From Anisodus tanguticus (Eukaryota > Streptophyta > Magnoliopsida > Solanales > Solanaceae): a DNA stretch of 64,000 nucleotides. The stretch is from contig CM067557.1 in the NCBI GenBank assembly GCA_034509755.1, positions 43,024,001 to 43,088,000 on the forward strand, written 5' to 3'. Under the pieces are notes generated by a model that ran no database searches, was not told the DNA's origin, and saw only the letters and a list, made by a program, of their open reading frames with translations. A program made the translations under genes and the position numbers. The stretch's first letter is position 1, and every line of letters begins with the position of its first letter. Positions 1-9,895 of the stretch are shown here, in pieces.

Positions 1-185
1 TGGCCCAATTCTTATTGTAATAGTTTCTTTTAGACCCATTAGCTAACTAAAGATTCTTTAGTATATATTTTGTTGGTGCAACCATTTTAGAGTTAATCAA
101 AGAAATTATCCCTTACCTTCCTTATTGTAGTTTATCTTAGCTTAATCCTTAGCTAGAGTTCTTCCCAAATTCATCCTTGCAACAA

Positions 186-565
186 TCTCTCATTATAAAC
201 CAGTTGCTCCAGCAGTTCGTTGGACCAAATATATGAGAGTTTAAGTATATATAGCAAATCAAGATTATGCCCACGAAGCTCAATTCACTAAAAAAAGCTT
301 AAATAGGCAAGAAAGTATTGACCCTGACAATGATTACTTATATACTCACCAAACAAACAAACAAACAATGAGATAGAAGACAACAATAGAACTTCTCATT
401 ATCCCAAATTGATCAAAACATACTCTTGCTAGAACTATTAATGCTAGATGAATCCAAGCTCTATCAGGCAATCAAATGTTGATTTACAAACACAGATGTA
501 AGATAAGCAACCTAAGAACAAGCAATGTTCAATTCTAAATCAATAAACGGTTGGTTTGCCTTTGG
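186..565. repeat. Direct repeat, copy 1 of 3 (POLYCHOME-like intron)
   Basis: This block, starting with tctctcattataaaccag, recurs at 1662-1945 and, shortened, at 1946-2093. Each copy contains the string ccctgacaatg, which in the third copy is the end of the coding exon plus its splice donor read on the minus strand. The copies therefore look like a duplicated exon-intron junction. Bases 1-185 hold nothing I recognise. Confidence 0.8.
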
Positions 566-614
566 TGGAGTTGCGTCCAACCATCTTTAATGACTTAAAC
601 TCTAGGATTTCGCA

Positions 615-1553
615 TGTTGGAGAATTTGATTCTTCACACGTGCATATCTACTAAGTGAGTAGATGACCGTAGGGCCAAAAATTGTCAAATTTCGTTGAGA
701 AATGAAAGAGATATTGGTCCACGAAGTAAGATGTTTGAAGCATGAAAATGTGGTATAGACCAATTCTCCCTCATCGGTGGAGGAAGGAAGATTTGTTTAG
801 TTTATAAGTCTCAAAATTGGCTAAGGGTTTGGGACCCCAAAAGGTAACACATGTGTTTGAAGGAATGAGGACTTAGATGTGATTTGGTTCGAAGATAAGC
901 CCACGCGCGCCGCCGCCGCCCATCTGGTCCGGTCACGAGTCGTGGGCTTCTTCTGATATTATCTTTTTGGACCCAAATTGCTTCATATTTACATTTTGGT
1001 CCCTGAAGTTTCAGATAAGATGAAATTGGACAGAGAACGTGTGCCTTTTGCTGTTGGCTTTGGAACGTTAACCTCCATTATTATGCACATTAATTCAGTC
1101 ATTCATTTGGCTGAATTACTACCTCTAATTGTCATTACTTGGCCAATAACAGCAATTATGTGGGCAATTGATAAGTCCCCTCCTTGCACTATATAATGAA
1201 GCATTTGGCTCACTTGTTGAGACTACACACAAACGAAAAAACAGAATTCTTCCTACTATTTTCCAGCATCATTTCATTACTCTAAGTTCTTCAAAGTAAC
1301 ACTTGAATTTCCTTTGCTCATTTGTTGAGTTGTTGTTTTATCTTGCTAGACTATTGTCTAGAACGTAGAAATGATATATACGGGGCAATCTTGTATTAAA
1401 GACAGAGTGTCATCACTCGACCCAGCAAATCAAAGTGTTTGTAATCTCAGTTTCTTGTTTTCAGTTTATTGAAATTTCAGTTCTTGTAATTTCATTTTCT
1501 TATAATAATTAGCAGTTACTTATTTCTGTTTACTGCAACCATTATAATCAACA
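615..1553 (+). mobile_element. Candidate solo LTR (copia-like)
   Basis: The segment starts tgttggagaatttgattc, a common LTR start, and ends atcaaca. It separates repeat copies 1 and 2. It contains a TATA-like stretch (tatataatga near 1190) followed by a leader-like region, as an LTR with U3, R and U5 would. I found no matching 5-bp target duplication (tcgca on the left, taaac on the right), so the boundaries and the LTR call are tentative. The reading frame at 978-1196 within it resembles no protein I know. Confidence 0.4.
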
Positions 1554-1661
1554 TAAACACAATTCCAATTTTCAAAGTACCATTAACTTTTCTCTAAATA
1601 CTACTACTTTTTATCAAATTTCACTTTTTTATGGCCAAACGCCTAGTCATTCTTGCAAGAA

Positions 1662-1945
1662 TCTCTCATTATAAACCAGTTACTCCTATAGTTCGTTGGA
1701 CCATATATATGAGAAATTAAGTATGAATAGCAAATCAAGATTATGCCCAAGAAGCTCAATTCACTAAAAAGGGCTTAAATAAGCAAGAAATAGCTACCCT
1801 GACAATGATCACTTATATACTCGCCAAACAAACAAACAGTGAGAACTACACATGCTGAATCAAAACTCTATCAGGCAATAACTTTGACTTACAAACACAA
1901 ATGTAAGATAAGCAACCTAAGAACCAATGTTAAATTCTAAATCCA
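1662..1945. repeat. Direct repeat, copy 2 of 3
   Basis: About 284 bp, head to tail with copy 3 and similar to copy 1 over nearly its whole length. The exon-intron junction string ccctgacaatg is at 1796-1806. Confidence 0.85.
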
Positions 1946-2093
1946 TCTCTCATTATGAACCAGTTACTCGTATAGTTCGTATGACCAAATATATAAGAAA
2001 TTAAGTATGAATAGCAAATCAAGATTATGAACAAGGAGCTCAAATGTCCAAAACAGGCTTAAATAGGCAAGAAATGTAGTTACCCTGACAATG
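1946..2093. repeat. Direct repeat, copy 3 of 3, running into the coding exon
   Basis: A shortened copy that continues into the POLYCHOME-like exon at 2084. It carries what is probably the functional splice donor. Confidence 0.8.
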
Positions 2094-2461
2094 GAAGTGA
2101 TATCACGAAGAGGAGTTCTTGGATACCAAGCAGGAAGGACACTGTGACGCCCTAGATTTCGCCCCTGACCTGTTGGCGAAATGTTCTGACGACCAATCAC
2201 CCTGGCCGGAGTTCCATACGAGCTTCGTCCACGCCTATTTCTTGGCGACCCAAAACCAATTCTTCCAATATCAGCACGACCACCACCAGCCATTCTCCCC
2301 GTTGCTGCTGCCGGAGTCCATATAGGAGCTGTGGAAACGCTGTCTGGTGATCCATCCTCGAAGATCTCAATGCTACCTCTACCAATTGATGACCTCCGTC
2401 GGCGACTGTAGACTTCTATTGGGTCTTCGTTCCTAGTTAATCTGTCTCTTCCCTCCGCCAT
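2084..2461 (-). CDS. POLYCHOME/UVI4-like protein, first coding exon (126 residues)
   Basis: The protein starts MAEGRDRL, has a basic, Ser/Gly/Arg-rich middle (SRRRRSSIGRG near residue 19, MAGGGR near 57, RNRRGR near 74) and ends with WYPRTPLRDITSIVR. The WYPRTPLRDIT block is the hallmark I recognise from plant POLYCHOME (UVI4/GIGAS CELL1) proteins, which bind and inhibit the anaphase-promoting complex and so affect ploidy and mitotic exit. The exon ends AGG with donor gtaact at 2083. The open frame continues to 1964, but that part is intron-like and hydrophobic, so I stop at the donor. The C-terminal exons of the family (IERRR... onward) are not seen in 1-2083. They may lie further left, beyond the window, or be lost. 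The intron here is triplicated and carries a candidate LTR, so function is uncertain. Confidence 0.75.
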
Positions 2462-2479
2462 TTTTTACAGAATATTCAA

Positions 2480-3261
2480 CTGAACCACCAAAAAAGCAAA
2501 CAAATAAATATTATCTATTTGAACCATTCAATCAACTACATCAGTGATGATTTGTATCATCTAACTATGCAGTTCTATTTGAACCCATTTCATTTCCAAA
2601 TAAATGTTAGTTTCAGAAAGAAAAACAGATATCAAAATTATCATTAGAACCAATTTGAGAAATCAATTTCAAATACCAGATTGAATCTTTTATGCAAAAG
2701 AAAGAAAAAATCCAGTGACCCAGAAGACAATTTTAGCCCCAAAATGTAGCTAACTGATAGCAAATGCATTAATTTCAAGTATCAGATTGAATCTATTATG
2801 CAAAATAAAGAAAAATTCAAGTGACCCAGAAGACCCTTTTGGGCGGAAAATGTATGCAACTAATAGCAAATGCATCAACTACATTTATCAGATTGACCCA
2901 TATGACCATTTTAGCGTGAAAACGTATACAACTGATACCAAATGCATCAATTTCATATATCATATTGAATCTATATGCAAAATAAAGAAATATTCCAGTG
3001 ACCCAAAAGACCATTTTAGCCCCAAAATGTAGCTAACTGAACATCGAATAGTAAAATGGGAATATTCTGGCGATCAGGTAGAAGTAAAGCAAAGCAAAAT
3101 AAATCAATTTCGAATATCAGACTGAATCTTTTATGCAAAATAAAGAAATATTCCAGTGACCCAGAAGACCATTTTAGTCGGAAAATGAAGCTAACTGAAC
3201 ATCAAATAGTAAACTGCGAATTGTCCGGTGATCGGAAAGAAGTAAATAGAACGAAAATTAC
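2480..3261 (-). other. Predicted leader (5' UTR) intron of the POLYCHOME-like gene
   Basis: On the minus strand a donor cttcaag|gtaatt lies at 3262/3261 and an acceptor ggttcag, preceded by a T-rich tract, at 2480, leaving 18 untranslated bases before the ATG. Most of the intron is the tandem array below. This is predicted from splice signals only. Confidence 0.5.
2662..3255. repeat. Tandem array, five degenerate units
   Basis: Units begin near 2662, 2768, 2874, 2946 and 3103, each with a variant of aatttcaaatacagattgaa followed by tccagtgacccagaagac and tagctaactga. Lengths are about 106, 106, 72, 157 and 153 bp. The two units nearest the promoter carry an extra stretch of about 50 bp, so two unit types exist. 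Short open frames here are by-products of the repetition. Confidence 0.9.
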
Positions 3262-3397
3262 CTTGAAGATCTTGTGGGTTTGTATTAGGGTTCTTCAAAG
3301 TTTGGTGTATTAGTGGAAAATGAGAAGAGATAGAGAGCAGAGAGAGAGAGAGGCGCATTGGCAAATTTTCAAAATGCATTTGGGCGGTTCTTTATAA
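3262..3397 (-). promoter_or_regulatory. Promoter and leader exon of the POLYCHOME-like gene
   Basis: Read on the minus strand, a TATA box (ttataaa, 3391-3397) is followed by ccgccc, a CT-rich tract (complement of 3339-3352) and a splice donor at 3262. The start of transcription would be near 3362. The gggcggtt core resembles an E2F-type site, which would fit a cell-cycle gene, but this is inference. Confidence 0.5.
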
Positions 3398-3399
3398 CC

Positions 3400-5069
3400 A
3401 AAAGTGAAAATTTTAAAAAAGAAATGAAAAGTTTAAAATGGTGAGCACGTGACGTGTGATTAAATTATTTGAATTGGAAATTAAAAAGGGATGGGAGTTT
3501 AATGGTGAGCACGTGATGTGTTATCACATTCAAATTTTGGCTCAGAAGCCGTTTTAATCGTCAAATGGGCTTTTTCTTCTGTTTCTCGGGGTTCATTCGC
3601 ACAAATGATCTTATATCGGTGGTCTTTAATTTTTGGCACTCAATTTTGTAATTTTTAATTTTTATTCTTCAAGTATTTTTTTGGAATATTATTTGTATTT
3701 AACTTCAGCATATGTATCATAAAATTCACATAAATTATATTGAACAAGGAAAAATTTTCAACACTCAACATAATCTGAAAAACGGCTTTATATTTTCGCT
3801 CGACATAGTTTATGTTTACTTCTGCATATGTATCATAGCACCCAAACAAATTATGCCCGATAAGGAAAAAATTTCAACACTCAACAAAATTAATGCAGTA
3901 TAAGTTAATTCCTACAAAATGTATGCCGAACTAGCTAAAAGTTCAATTTTTGAAGATAAAAATATTACAGAAATTATGTCTTGCGAAACAGATCTGGATA
4001 TTTTTATTAAATAAGGAGCAAAGGGAAAAAATTTAAAACTACATATATGAGGGGCAAAAATTAAAGACCAGTGCATTTGAAGGGAAATCTGTTTTCTTAG
4101 GTTGGTTTACGCAAATTCCATTTTTTAGGTCATCATTTAGATTTTATCCCTATTTTAAAAATTGTGCCAATATAGCTTTTGGGGCTGATAAAATATATTA
4201 GATTGTTATCTAACTCTAGATCGTTGTCTAAAAGATCTATAAATTATATGTGAAATTAAAAAAGGGATATTTACTAAACAACTTTCCAAAAATGAGAAAT
4301 GAGTGAAAATTTATGATCTCATTTGGAATACTTTTGTGCTGCTGTCAATTTTGATATTTGTGCGCAAATGATCTTTTTAAGTTTAATGAAAAAAATCGAA
4401 TTAAAGTACTCTTAAGTTGAGCGGCAGTGATAGCGGTGACAAGAACTGATAAAATGTGTCATTGCAAGTTATGACAAATAGATATGACTTAATGTTATAT
4501 TGAACGAAATTATCATGTTGGATTACTCACAAATCACACCGGATCGTCACAACTTCAAAGATACATGCCAAAAAGAAGGGGGAAATACATTTCAGAACTG
4601 TGTGTCAAACAAATTACGATAAGTCGGTATGACTTCATGCTATATTCAACGTAGATGTTCTGTCGGATTACTCAAAACTATATAAGATAGTCACGATTTC
4701 AAAGCTACAAATAAAAAGGTGAAAAAAATAAATTTTAAAATAAAAATATGTAAGTCATGATAAATTGATAGGACTTCGAAACATTTGCAACAACCATAAT
4801 TACCCTTCGAAATTTGCATTTTTCTAGTAGTATTACATATACGTAAATTTTTCTCCCTTTACATAATTGTGATAGGAGAGCCAAATCATACTATAATAAT
4901 TTATGGGTCACTACTATTCTCCGATTTATAAATCTGCTATCATTGCTGAAAATCACAGTGATTGTGTACTCCTCATTTGTCTATCTCATACTCCTAAATA
5001 AATTTGCATTTCTTTTTTCATTTTTTTTCTGCATCTTTCTTTCATTTTATTCCTAGGTCGTCAGCTTCG
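3400..5069. other. AT-rich intergenic DNA
   Basis: No gene seen. Short open frames at 3655-3903 run on both strands of the same AT-rich stretch and have no recognisable content. Confidence 0.6.
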
Positions 5070-5467
5070 TGTTAAGGTTTACCCTAAATTTTCTATCTTA
5101 TTTGAATTTTATCATAATTATTTTTACTTCAAAAAGGTTTTCTTTGTGGAAAATGATTCTATCATAATTACATTTTTCTTGAAGGAGAAGTTTTGAAATT
5201 CTATAAATAGGAAATCATTTCTTCTCATAAACAACATAATAGCATCCACAATGTAGTCATTAAATAATTTTGTTTAGATAGAGATTATTCTCTCAATAGT
5301 TTTAATCTTTCTTTTATATTAGTTTTTGATATGTAGGCCAATTGGCCAAATCATATTAAATATTAGTATGTTTCTTTTAGTATAATTTTTATGTCGTCTG
5401 ATTTATCACCGTCAATGTTCGCAATTATGAGCTTTCGCATGACGTCCTAATTATTTCGATCCCAACA
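5070..5467 (+). mobile_element. Candidate solo LTR
   Basis: The segment begins tgttaaggtttaccc and ends gatcccaaca, and has a TATA box (tctataaatagg near 5200) followed by about 270 bp of leader-like DNA. The flanks cttcg and cttag match at four of five bases, as a decayed 5-bp target duplication would. No coding part is attached. Confidence 0.5.
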
Positions 5468-5810
5468 CTTAGCGCAAATAAATTTATTTTTCATAAAACA
5501 AGTCAAGAACTTCACGCTTTATGGATTGGGTAGAAGTTCGAAGGGCACAATATTCTTCAAAATGAAAAGGAACATAGAGAGGTGAATGTTGAGAATCCAC
5601 TAATTTAGAAGGTGTCTCCACTTTCCCATTTCTTGGTCCTAACACAAAAGTGTAATGGAGTATCGTACTCTTGGTTCATTGCATTGTACTCTATGCCTCA
5701 CATTGCAAATTCTTCCATTGCTCAATGCCTAGCACATTATATTTAAAACACATAATATCAAAAAGGGTTGCTAAAAATCATTAAAAAGTATTAAGACAGA
5801 TACGAATAAA

Positions 5811-6027
5811 TAGGGGTGTCCACAGGGCGGGGTGGGTCCCGGCGGGACGGGGAGGGTCGGGACGCGGGCTCCGGTGGGATTAGCAGGTCGGGATATGCGG
5901 TACGGGAAGAGGTCCCGTCCAGTCCCACATCCCGCCGTAAGAGGGGCCGGGATTTGGGGGGACGGGACGGGACAGGTCGGGTCGAGATCGGGATTTGGAA
6001 TTTTTGTTTTGCCACTTAATTTTAAAA

Positions 6028-6083
<56 letters not shown>

Positions 6084-6470
6084 ACTTCAATAATTGAACA
6101 AGATAGTGTAATACAAACATCCCAAGAATGTTTTTGTGCCTCTTATATTATTTAATAGAAATATTGATTTTTGTAATACAATTTTAAAATTACAACTTTG
6201 TGGTGTTATTCAAAAGTTGCAAATCACATAGTAAAATTGCAATTAAAAAAATTATATAGTTAACCATACTTTTTCTAATTTCCTCACAATGTCTTGAGGA
6301 TCTTCGATTGGAATTGGAATTTGTTGGTCAAATTGTTCGACGTCGCTTCCTGTTCCCTCGGACAAGATTTCGTTGTAGTTGTAGTCTTCTTCTTCGTTGA
6401 TAATCGAGGGAAGTTCTGGAAACTGCTCACCCTCATTTGTTCGAACAGATCGATGAAGAAGAGCAGAGCA
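5811..6470 (-). pseudogene. hAT transposase C-terminal remnant with terminal region
   Basis: Read on the minus strand, the fragment encodes INEEEDYNYNEIL, GSDVEQFDQQ and DPQDIVRKL. These match the very C-terminus of the hAT element at 63064-63363, so both belong to the same family. Toward 5811 the element ends in DNA dense in cgggac/cccgtc motifs and taggggtgtccacagggcgg, much like the ends of the 59.8-63.7 kb element. Everything upstream of the transposase tail is missing, replaced by gypsy sequence at about 6470. Confidence 0.75.
6032..6080. repeat. (TA)n microsatellite
   Basis: About 24 uninterrupted TA units inside the hAT remnant. Open frames through it are artefacts. Confidence 0.98.
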
Positions 6471-6480
6471 CCGATTCGGA

Positions 6481-6973
6481 CCTTGCAAGCCAACATCCTG
6501 TTAATAATCCCATGGGCCTTGAGGACAAGGCCCATTTTGAAGGGGAGTGAATTGTTGTGGGCCAACAGTCAGCCTATCGTCCAAGCCCAAGTGAGAAGCC
6601 GAGCATGAGGCCCAAACGAACCAAACAATCCCCAAATTGGGTCAAGGATTTTCAGCTTTAATGAGTCATTTTAATTAGGCAATTGTTAATTAGTGGCAGT
6701 AGTAGTAGTTAGGTTAATTCATTATTTTAGTATTGTTAATTAGTGGGTGTTGTTAGTTGTTAATTAGTGGGCAGATAATTAGATCATGTGAAATTAATCC
6801 TCCACTAATAGCATAGTGGTAGTAGTGGGTATCTATTAACTATGTATATAAATGGGTGTGTGTTATAATGAAAAGGCTCATCTTTTTTTGTTTGGCCACA
6901 AACATTGCGTATTCATTTTACGTAATTTAGGAGTGCCCATTCCTCACTTGAAATTGGAATACCGATCCCAACA
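6481..6973 (+). mobile_element. Ty3/gypsy 3' end: last codons, polypurine tract and LTR
   Basis: The end of a polyprotein (NPMGLEDKAHFEGE in one frame) runs into a polypurine tract (gaaggggagtgaa, 6538-6551). An LTR follows, starting tgttgtgggcc at 6553 and ending gatcccaaca at 6973 (421 bp), with a TATA-like tatataaatggg near 6845. The pattern cttgaggacaagg... then purines then ttgttgtg recurs at about 41011-41060. The 5' part of the element is absent. Confidence 0.65.
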
Positions 6974-8239
6974 GTTAACGGCTCATCTTTTTAGTTACTA
7001 TGGTGAGTAGGGTTGAATGTGATCATTTTATTCTTAATCAAAGATTTCTAATTTAAATTCTTAAAATGATGAGATACTTTCCTTAAATAAGCGTGACTTC
7101 AAGTAAGTCCGATCGATATGTTTCAAATATCAATACTTACATTAGTGTATACTAACTATATCACACCTTTTAAAATGTGTCATTTTTCTAAATACTATTA
7201 AAATGGGATGTTTTATGTTCCGATAGATTTCATATACTAAATTATTATAAAATGTCATAAATAATGTATCTTTTCTAGCGTTATCAAGTGGTGGGTCAAA
7301 TAGGGAGCAAGATGGCATCACAAATCCACCTATTTATTTTCATATTTCAGTGTCACCTTTTTAAGGAAAGTGCCTAATCGATTCCACCGACAAAATTAAG
7401 TACATATATCCCTTGCTATGCAAACTAGTCAAAATTATTGTTGTGGATTAATACTGATTTTTTTTTTTGTAATCAACAAAAAATTGCAGAAGAATGTGGC
7501 TTTTTTAAAAAAATTATTTTTAAATTATGTTACCAAAATTTGATTTCTATTAGCTAATAATCTTGTTGTGCATGCTTTGTCTTCTTGATTTTTCTCTCTT
7601 TTTTTTAGGTTTAAATATTTGACTTGTAGCATTTTGGTTGTTGGAATTTGACTTTAATCGTCTTTTTTCTTCTTAAAACAGCAATTCAGGCACACCAGAA
7701 TATTACATGTTCAGTGAGAATTATTGTCAATTAGATGCCAATAGGCAGCAAATAGCCTAAAGTTAAAAAAAATAAAGAAACACTTAAATATGGGATAATA
7801 CCAATTTTAGCACTTTTAATATTAAAAAAATTAGTAGTAGTAGTTGAGGATGGTGATAGTCTAAAGTTAAAAAAAATAAAGAAACACATCATGGCAGTGA
7901 CACCTAATAAAATGTTCCATTCCCCCACCCCCTCAAGCCCCTTGTGAAATGATTAAGGGCAGGCAGTGAATTCATTTTATTTTTTTGGGGAAAAAGTTTG
8001 TTTTGTTATATTTTCCCTCATGCATACATTTCCCAATTTGTAATAATTCTATCTTGATTGCCATATTAGTTTACTGGTCTAATGTTGCTTTTCTTGACTA
8101 TGCCTCTCCATCTTTCTCTGTGTTGTTTGCTTGTTTTCCCTTAGTAATTTTAATTTTATATGTTAACAATATAAGTTATTTTTACAATGTTAACGTATTT
8201 TAATATACTATGGCATATTTAGTTATTACTTATTAGGTA
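6974..8239. other. Intergenic, AT-rich
   Basis: No gene, RNA or defined repeat seen. Two near-identical strings (agttaaaaaaaataaagaaacac at 7762 and 7866) mark a small local duplication. Confidence 0.6.
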
Positions 8240-8501
8240 CTCCCTCAGTCCGATATTACTTGTCCACTATCCCCTTTACACGTTCTTTAAGAAATTATAA
8301 ATAAAATTGTACTTTTTATATTATCATTATCTCTCTCCAATAAATTACAATCTAATCAATGTTAGCTACTTCAAAAAATAATCAATGTAAAGGACAAAAT
8401 AGATTTTTTTTTACTTAATTCTATCTAGGTTTTATAACTTGACAAGTATTAGAAGACGAATATTTTTAGTAATGTCGACAACTAATATGTGACCGCGGGA
8501 G
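8240..8501. mobile_element. Stowaway-like MITE
   Basis: The left terminus ctccctcagtccgatatta pairs with an imperfect inverted copy ending cgcggga. TA flanks both sides (8238-8239 and 8502-8503). The core is AT-rich and non-coding. Confidence 0.65.
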
Positions 8502-8514
8502 TAGCTAATAAGTA

Positions 8515-8753
8515 CTCCATCTGTCTCAAATTATCTATCATTTTTTTATTTTACACGCTTCTTAAGAAATATTAATTTAAAGAAATATTTGACCTACTTT
8601 ACCCTTATTTATGTTTAAGTTATAATATCTCTTTATTAAATATTTATTCAATTTATCTGTCATCTATTAATAATAAAATTTTAGTGAAGGTAAAATAAAT
8701 AATTTAATACAATCTTTTTAATAACCATAATTGATAATTCGAGAGAGAGGGAG
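8515..8753. mobile_element. Stowaway-like MITE
   Basis: Termini are ctccatctgtctcaaattat and, inverted, ataattcgagagagagggag, with TA at both flanks. It lies 11 bp from the preceding MITE. Confidence 0.75.
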
Positions 8754-8890
8754 TAATTGCTCTAGCAATAATATTCTTGTTAAAATGCGAACTGGTGCAT
8801 TATGTTAATAGCAATGTCAGCATTAGAATCGAATTTTTTTGTTTCATTAGACTTGTTTTATGTGTGCCTTAACTTCCCATTAAACTAATA

Positions 8891-9137
8891 CTCAATCCGT
8901 CTCAAAATATTTATTCATCCTTTTTAAAAATATTTATCATTTTATTAACTAAGATAAAATTAAATAACTTTTTTTATTATACCTTGTATTAATTAGTAAT
9001 ATTTAAGAGGGTAAACATTTATTGAGGAATACATGATGAAATATATTAAAGGTAAAATAGTTAAAATATTATTCTTATAAATACTTTTTTAACGGCTGTG
9101 TAAATGAAAAATACAATAAGTATTTTGATACGTGCAG
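8891..9137. mobile_element. Stowaway-like MITE, diverged
   Basis: The start ctcaatccgtctcaaaatat and the inverted end attttgatacgtgcag pair imperfectly, with TA flanks. It is the last of three MITEs just upstream of the kinase gene. Confidence 0.55.
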
Positions 9138-9293
9138 TATATGTGAGATATTGGCGAATCCAATGGGGCTTTACTTTAGTGTTGTTGCTTTCCTAAATCT
9201 TAGCCCCTACTAGAGATCCTCCTTCTTCGGGCCCTCTCATTTTATCTCTCACAAAGACACGTACAGTTAAGGATAGTTGCAGCTCTTACATCA

Positions 9294-9895
9294 TAATATA
9301 AGTACAGCTTTGTCCCACTTCTTTCAAGCCCATACTTCAACAATCTCAAACACCCAAAAATATTCTTCTTTTGCTGGGCTGAAGTCAAGATTTGCTTTTG
9401 TAGTTGTTGCAGGAATTTAAGTGCTGACCCTTAAAGATTTGCCTACATTTTGAGTTGGGTGAGTTCAAGAACTTGTTTAAGTAACAGAAAGATTGAATCT
9501 TTAACTGTAATTTTAGCACTGAAAGATTTGCTTTAGTTTTAAGTTGGGTGAGTTCAAGAACCAGTTCAATTAGCAGAAAGATTGAATCTTTAACTGTAAT
9601 TTTATTGTAAAGTGTAATGTTTGCTAAAGTTTTGAGTTGGGTGAGTTCAAAAACTTGTTCAATTAACAGAAAGATTGAATATAGAGTGTAATGCTGCCTA
9701 AGTTTTGAGTTGGATGAGCTCAAGTACCTGTTCAATTAACAGAAAGATTGAATCTTTAACTGTAATTTTACTGTAAAGTGTAATGTTTGCCTAAGTTTTG
9801 AGTTGGGTGAGTTCAAGAATCAGGTCAATTAACAGAAATATTAAATCTTTAGCTGCAATTTTACTGAACAGTATATTTCTGGTTTTAGGGGCAGA
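9294..9895 (+). promoter_or_regulatory. NEK kinase promoter and leader
   Basis: A weak TATA-like taatataag at about 9294 is followed by a C/A-rich leader-like stretch (about 9300-9370). The sequence ttctggttttag at 9877-9888, just before the ATG at 9896, looks like an intron acceptor, so the repeat array below may be a spliced-out leader intron. Confidence 0.35.
9436..9870. repeat. Five-unit tandem array upstream of the NEK start codon
   Basis: The anchor gagttgggtgagttcaaga recurs near 9452, 9541, 9634, 9707 and 9800, giving unit lengths of about 89, 93, 73 and 93 bp. Each unit also carries cagaaagattgaatctttaa. The third unit has lost about 20 bp. Open frames on the minus strand here are a side effect of the repetition. 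Confidence 0.92.

Noticed and set aside
978..1196. 72-codon open frame
   Set aside because: It lies inside the candidate solo LTR, has no recognisable motif and reads into the TATA region.
2119..2385. Open frames on both strands overlapping the POLYCHOME-like exon
   Set aside because: They are shadows of the real minus-strand exon, which carries the family hallmark WYPRTPLRDIT.
2787..3313. Open frames with repeated SSDPEDHFSRKM-like phrases
   Set aside because: The repetition comes from the tandem array in the leader intron; frames shift between units and no start or splice context supports coding.
5771..6085. Pro/Arg/Gly-rich open frames on both strands
   Set aside because: They are produced by the cgggac-rich hAT end and the (TA)n microsatellite.
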